Below are positions 60,974-64,000 of a stretch of 64,000 nucleotides of DNA, piece by piece. The DNA lies in assembly GCA_903871775.1 (NCBI GenBank), contig CAIQIA010000004.1, forward strand, positions 1 through 64,000, given 5' to 3'. The translations under genes and the position numbers were made by a program. The DNA comes from an uncultured cyanobacterium. GTDB taxonomy: Bacteria > Cyanobacteriota > Cyanobacteriia > PCC-6307 > Cyanobiaceae. The notes below the pieces were generated by a model. The model was not told the origin of the DNA and did not search any database. It saw nothing but the letters and a program-made list of their open reading frames with translations. The first letter of the stretch is position 1. Each line of letters starts with the position of its first letter.

Positions 60974-61213
60974 ATGCTGTCGAATCAACCGAGGTCCGCC
61001 TACGGCGAGCGCCGCTACCGGTTGGTTGATCTCTGCGGCCACCCCCACCCAGAGGTCGACCTGCTGTTCGACAGCTACCAGGCCGCCTGCGACGAGGCCC
61101 TGCGCTGGGACCAGGCCCCCGGCGCAGGCGCCCCCAGGCCCTCGACGATCACCATCGAGGTGAGCACCGTCTGCGGCGCCTGGCGGAATCTGGGCCTGCC
61201 CCAGACGGCCTGA
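60974..61213 (+). CDS. Conserved hypothetical protein
   Basis: 79 residues from ATG 60974: SAYGERRYRLVDLCGHPHPEVD, LLFDSYQAACDEALRWDQA and TITIEVSTVCGAWRNLGLP. It is small, soluble, and conserved in shape with picocyanobacterial proteins of unknown role; no domain is recognised. It sits between glnN and the nitroreductase gene on the same strand. Confidence 0.65.
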   Translation: MLSNQPRSAYGERRYRLVDLCGHPHPEVDLLFDSYQAACDEALRWDQAPGAGAPRPSTITIEVSTVCGAWRNLGLPQTA

Positions 61214-61248
61214 CGTGCCAGGCTGCTGCGGCGACCAACCCCGCAGCG

Positions 61249-61896
61249 ATGACCACTTCCCCCGGGACCCTGCTCGAGGCCCTGCGCTGGCGCTACGCCA
61301 CCAAAGCCTTCGATGCCGGGCGCACCATTCCTGACGACCTCTGGCAGACCCTGGAGGACACGCTGGTGCTGACCCCGTCGTCCTACGGGCTGCAGCCCTG
61401 GCGGTTTCTGGTGATCCGCGACGCCGCCCTGAAGGCCGAGCTGCGGCCCCATTCGTGGAACCAGAGCCAGATCACCGATGCCTCCCACCTCGTGGTGCTG
61501 CTGGCGCGGCGGCGCATCGAGAGCCGTGACCTCGACCGGCTGATCGACGCCACCGCCGGCCGCCGAGGCCTGGATCCCGCCACCCTCGCCGGCTACAAAC
61601 AGATGATGGCGAAGGATCTGATCGACGGCCCCCGCAGCGCCAGCATCGACCGCTGGGCGTCGAACCAGGTGTACATCGCCCTCGGCAACCTGATGACCGC
61701 CGCCGCCCTGCTCGGGATCGACACCTGTCCGATCGAGGGGTTCTCCCCACCCAACTATGACCGGATCCTGGGCCTGGAAGACAGCGACTATCGCAGCTGT
61801 GTCGTCTGCCCCTGCGGCTACCGCAGCGCCGACGATCGCTATGCCTCCCTGGCCAAGGTGCGCTACGACCACGCCGAACTGATCGAACGGCGCTGA
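61249..61896 (+). CDS. Nitroreductase family NAD(P)H oxidoreductase (NfsB-like)
   Basis: 215 residues with the flavin-nitroreductase pattern: LRWRYATKAFDAGRTIPD (FMN phosphate-binding R/K region), TPSSYGLQPWRFLVI, WASNQVYIALGNLMTAAALLGIDTCPIEGF and PCGYRSADDRYASLAKVR. It reduces nitro groups or quinones with NAD(P)H using FMN. It is cytosolic and complete. It starts 35 bases after the preceding small gene. Confidence 0.92.
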   Translation: MTTSPGTLLEALRWRYATKAFDAGRTIPDDLWQTLEDTLVLTPSSYGLQPWRFLVIRDAALKAELRPHSWNQSQITDASHLVVLLARRRIESRDLDRLIDATAGRRGLDPATLAGYKQMMAKDLIDGPRSASIDRWASNQVYIALGNLMTAAALLGIDTCPIEGFSPPNYDRILGLEDSDYRSCVVCPCGYRSADDRYASLAKVRYDHAELIERR

Positions 61897-61921
61897 GGTC
61901 GCCGGGACGGGGTGCTGGGGA

Positions 61922-62164
61922 TCAGGCGACGCAGCCCATGCGCTGCTCAAGCCGCCGCACCACCTCGGGCCAGCTGAGCCGCGGCGGCCGGGCCGGCGGC
62001 GGGGCCTGCAGCTCGTCGTGGAAGTGCACCAGAATCTGGTGGTGCAGGCGGCTGAGTTCGCCGGGGCGGATGTTGCGCGGCAACTCACAGATCAGCAGCG
62101 CATGGCCGTGCCGGTCGGTGAGGGTGATCGAGGGAGCGGTCGCTGTTGCCACTGCGGTGACCAT
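61922..62164 (-). CDS. Small conserved protein, paralogue of the one at 55640-55891
   Basis: 80 residues: SITLTDRHGHALLICELP, RLHHQILVHFHDEL and RLSWPEVVRRLEQRM. Same three blocks as the protein at 55640-55891; the N-terminus and the proline-rich linker differ. No known domain. It converges with the nitroreductase gene, 25 bases between stops, and has no clear partner gene. Confidence 0.75.
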   Translation of the reverse strand: MVTAVATATAPSITLTDRHGHALLICELPRNIRPGELSRLHHQILVHFHDELQAPPPARPPRLSWPEVVRRLEQRMGCVA

Positions 62165-62291
62165 CGCTGGGCTGCGGCTGGAAGCTTGCTTCTCCTACGA
62201 CGGTCTGATGGGCAAATCCTGACCTGTCGGTTTGATTTTGGTTTTCACACCAGGTCGGCCCTGATACGTTGCGCGATCTTGACCTGCCGCT

Positions 62292-62570
62292 ATGGCTGAC
62301 CCCGACTGGAAGCGCCTGCCCGTGAGCCAACGGGTGCGGGCCCTGGTGCGGGGCATCGAGGGTCATGCCCGCTGGAACGAAGCCCTCGCCAAGGCACCCA
62401 CCGCCGACGCGATGCTGGATCTGCTGGTGTCGGCGTCCGACAAGCTGGGGCTGGGGCTGACCCGCGCCGACCTGGCCCGCACGCCACCGCTGCGGGACTG
62501 GCTGTGGTTCAAGACCAACAAGCCGCTGCTCACCATCGGCGACGACCTGCCCCGCTACCGCCAGAGCTGA
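62292..62570 (+). CDS. Conserved hypothetical protein, weakly Nif11-like
   Basis: 92 residues: RVRALVRGIEGHARWNEALAK, AMLDLLVSASDKLGLGLTRAD, LRDWLWFKTNKPLLTIGDDL. The helical middle with G-L-x-L-T-x-x-D-L (LGLGLTRADLAR) recalls the Nif11 leader-peptide/domain pattern, but there is no double-glycine cleavage site, no core peptide and no modification enzyme nearby. It is therefore left as hypothetical. ATG 62292 follows a 127-base gap with an AT-rich stretch. Confidence 0.65.
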   Translation: MADPDWKRLPVSQRVRALVRGIEGHARWNEALAKAPTADAMLDLLVSASDKLGLGLTRADLARTPPLRDWLWFKTNKPLLTIGDDLPRYRQS

Positions 62571-62585
62571 GGTCAGCAGAGGCGA

Positions 62586-63557
62586 TCAGTAGAGGCGCGA
62601 CAGCACGAAATCGGGCAGGCGCAGCAGGGCCTGGCGGGACGGTGACGGTGGCAGGAAGGCCAGGCACTCGCCCGCCTCGCGGGCGAAGCCTTCAGCCAGG
62701 GCCCTGGAGCGGGCGATGCCGTCGCTCTGGTGCACCAGTTCGAGGGCCTGCTCGAGGTCACCGGCATCGCGGAACTCGCGTTCGATCAGGCCCGCCAGGG
62801 CCGGCTGGCTGGCCATGGCATAAATCACCGGAGCCGTCAGCGTGCCCGAAGCCAGGTCAGAGGCGGCGGGCTTGCCCAGCTGGTCGTCATCGCCAATGAA
62901 GTCGAGGATGTCGTCGACCACCTGGAAGGCCAGGCCAAGCAGGCGACCGAAATCGTGCAGGGCCTGCAGCTGGGTGGCATCAATCCCCGACAGCACGCCG
63001 GCGGCGCGGGAGCTGTTGGCCATCAGGGACGCGGTCTTCCAGTAGCTCTTCTCGAGGTAGGTGTCGAGGCTCTGGCCGGTGTCGTAGCGGTAGAGGCCCT
63101 GGCGGATCTCGCCTTCGGCCAGGTCCATGATCACCCGCGACAGCAGCTTGACCACCTCGAGATCGTCGAGGTTGGCCAGGTGCCAGCTGGCCTGGGCGAA
63201 GAGAAAATCACCGGCCAGCACCGCCACCCGGCTGTTGAAGCGGCTGTGGACGGTGGGCACGCCGCGGCGGGTGCCGGCCTCATCGACCACATCGTCGTGG
63301 ACGAGGGACGCCGTGTGGATCATCTCGGTGATCTGCGCCAGGCGGCGATGGCGGGGGCCCAGGCCCCCCTGGGGATCGAGGGCCCGCGACAGCAGCAGCA
63401 CGATGCCGGGCCGCAGGCGCTTGCCACCGGCGCTGAACAGGTGCTCGGCGGCGGCCTGCAGGATCGGGTGGCCGGCGCCGATCAGGCGCCGCAGGTCACC
63501 GAGAAGGTCCTCCAGATCAGACTCGACGGGCTGTAGAAGCTCGGCAACCGTGGTCAT
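62586..63557 (-). CDS. sds: Long-chain all-trans prenyl diphosphate synthase (solanesyl type)
   Basis: 323 residues with both aspartate-rich motifs: HDDVVDE (D88, D89, D92) and VVDDILDF (D215, D216, D219), plus the helix AGGKRLRPGIVLLLSRAL. Enzymes of this type add isopentenyl units to make the C45 side chain of plastoquinone. The residues before the first Asp motif (TASLVH, small at the chain-length position) fit a long-chain product, though length is an inference. It begins 28 bases after the truncated murI gene; a TAGGAT box lies in that gap. Confidence 0.92.
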   Translation of the reverse strand: MTTVAELLQPVESDLEDLLGDLRRLIGAGHPILQAAAEHLFSAGGKRLRPGIVLLLSRALDPQGGLGPRHRRLAQITEMIHTASLVHDDVVDEAGTRRGVPTVHSRFNSRVAVLAGDFLFAQASWHLANLDDLEVVKLLSRVIMDLAEGEIRQGLYRYDTGQSLDTYLEKSYWKTASLMANSSRAAGVLSGIDATQLQALHDFGRLLGLAFQVVDDILDFIGDDDQLGKPAASDLASGTLTAPVIYAMASQPALAGLIEREFRDAGDLEQALELVHQSDGIARSRALAEGFAREAGECLAFLPPSPSRQALLRLPDFVLSRLY

Positions 63558-63578
63558 GACTCCGCCCGCGTGGCGGCG

Positions 63579-63584
63579 ATCCTA
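63579..63584 (-). promoter_or_regulatory. TAGGAT -10-like box before the prenyl diphosphate synthase gene
   Basis: On the minus strand TAGGAT lies 22 bases before the ATG of the prenyl diphosphate synthase gene and overlaps the murI stop region. It is the fourth of the recurrent TAGG boxes in this window. Confidence 0.4.
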
Positions 63585-64000
63585 GTGGGCCTCCCCGGGG
63601 GGCCGCAGGCAGACGTGCTCGACGGCGGCGGGAACCCCGAGCCACTGGCGGGCGCCGCAGGCGAAGGCTTCGGGATCCCCGGTGACGAGCAGACGGCAGC
63701 CGCTCAGGTCGGGTTCAGACCGGGGGGCGACCGCAGCGGCAGGCAGCAGCCCCTCGAGCACGGTCACGGCCGCCTCGGCGGGATCGATCAGGGTCACCTC
63801 AGGGGGCAGCAGCGACTCCAGCAGGGGCCGCAGCAGCGGGTAATGGCTGCAGCCCAGCACCACCGCCTGCACCCGGGCGTCGAGCAGGGGTTCGAGATAG
63901 GCCGCCGCCACGGCCCTCAGCCCCGGGCTGCCCAGGTCATGGCGTTCGATGGCCGGCACGAACAGCGGGCAGCCCACCTCGACCACCGTGCGGCCCTCCA
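63582..64000 (-). CDS. murI: Glutamate racemase MurI, C-terminal part (runs off the window)
   Basis: Glutamate racemase makes D-glutamate for peptidoglycan. Visible are EGRTVVEVGCPLFVPAIE, LGCSHYPLLRPLL with the second catalytic cysteine, and VTLIDPAEAAV. The frame is open to base 64000 on the minus strand, so the N-terminal half with the first cysteine lies outside. Adjacent murI and prenyl diphosphate synthase genes on the same strand are common in picocyanobacteria and fit the lineage. Confidence 0.95.
   Translation of the reverse strand, partial: EGRTVVEVGCPLFVPAIERHDLGSPGLRAVAAAYLEPLLDARVQAVVLGCSHYPLLRPLLESLLPPEVTLIDPAEAAVTVLEGLLPAAAVAPRSEPDLSGCRLLVTGDPEAFACGARQWLGVPAAVEHVCLRPPGEAH

Noticed and set aside
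62292-62570. RiPP (Nif11-type) precursor gene
   Set aside because: There is no double-glycine leader end, no cysteine-rich core and no LanM or transporter gene nearby; the resemblance is weak.

Overview
The window is GC-rich chromosomal DNA from a unicellular picocyanobacterium, most likely the freshwater/brackish Cyanobium-Synechococcus group. The evidence is cyanobacterial: three high-light-inducible (HLIP) genes, a cyAbrB regulator, a PAP/fibrillin protein, a long-chain prenyl diphosphate synthase of the plastoquinone type, type III glutamine synthetase (glnN), a Rieske oxygenase of the PaO/Tic55 type and a diaphorase-type bidirectional hydrogenase. Gene density is very high, many neighbours overlap by 1-15 bases, and no tRNA, rRNA, CRISPR array or prophage was seen.

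Layout. 1-4100 is a decayed type I restriction-modification locus: an IS5-like element cuts hsdS, two toxin-antitoxin modules (HEPN/MNT and HigBA) sit between hsdM and the hsdS remnant, and no hsdR is present. 4148-6420 holds a cyAbrB remnant, a methyltransferase, a PfkB kinase and a YqhA-type membrane protein. 6514-15137 is a Wsp-like chemosensory cluster in two divergent arms: receptor, CheW, CheA-REC and CheB leftwards; CheW, CheR-TPR and a pentameric ligand-gated ion channel homologue rightwards. 15234-20882 is kdpA-B-F-C plus a KdpD that is only the N-terminal sensor half. 20885-25576 is one gene for a giant repeat surface protein.

25614-32218 carries the HLIP genes, a frameshifted cation/proton antiporter, two nuclease-like genes, cyAbrB, a DUF1460 protein, an HDAC-like deacetylase and Hsp20. 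32241-39518 has a DUF2256 protein, an outer-membrane barrel, a sulfatase and its formylglycine-generating enzyme flanked by two AraC regulators, and a three-gene membrane-protein operon. 39599-50336 is a contiguous twelve-gene hydrogenase block, hoxEFUYHW-hypABFCDE, read leftwards. 50424-64000 mixes small cyanobacterial proteins with an SDR enzyme, paired crcB genes, a TIGR03032 protein, PAP/fibrillin, a Rieske oxygenase, an MscS channel, a SepF-like protein, glnN, a nitroreductase, prenyl diphosphate synthase and the C-terminal part of glutamate racemase.

How the genes work together. Hox is the NAD(P)-linked [NiFe] hydrogenase, and HypA-F with HoxW build and mature its metal centre. Kdp is high-affinity potassium uptake. 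The Wsp-like genes form a complete receptor-adaptor-kinase-adaptation circuit without the usual WspR diguanylate cyclase; the translationally coupled ion channel may be an added input or output. All functional calls rest on recognised motifs in conceptual translations; no database search was run.
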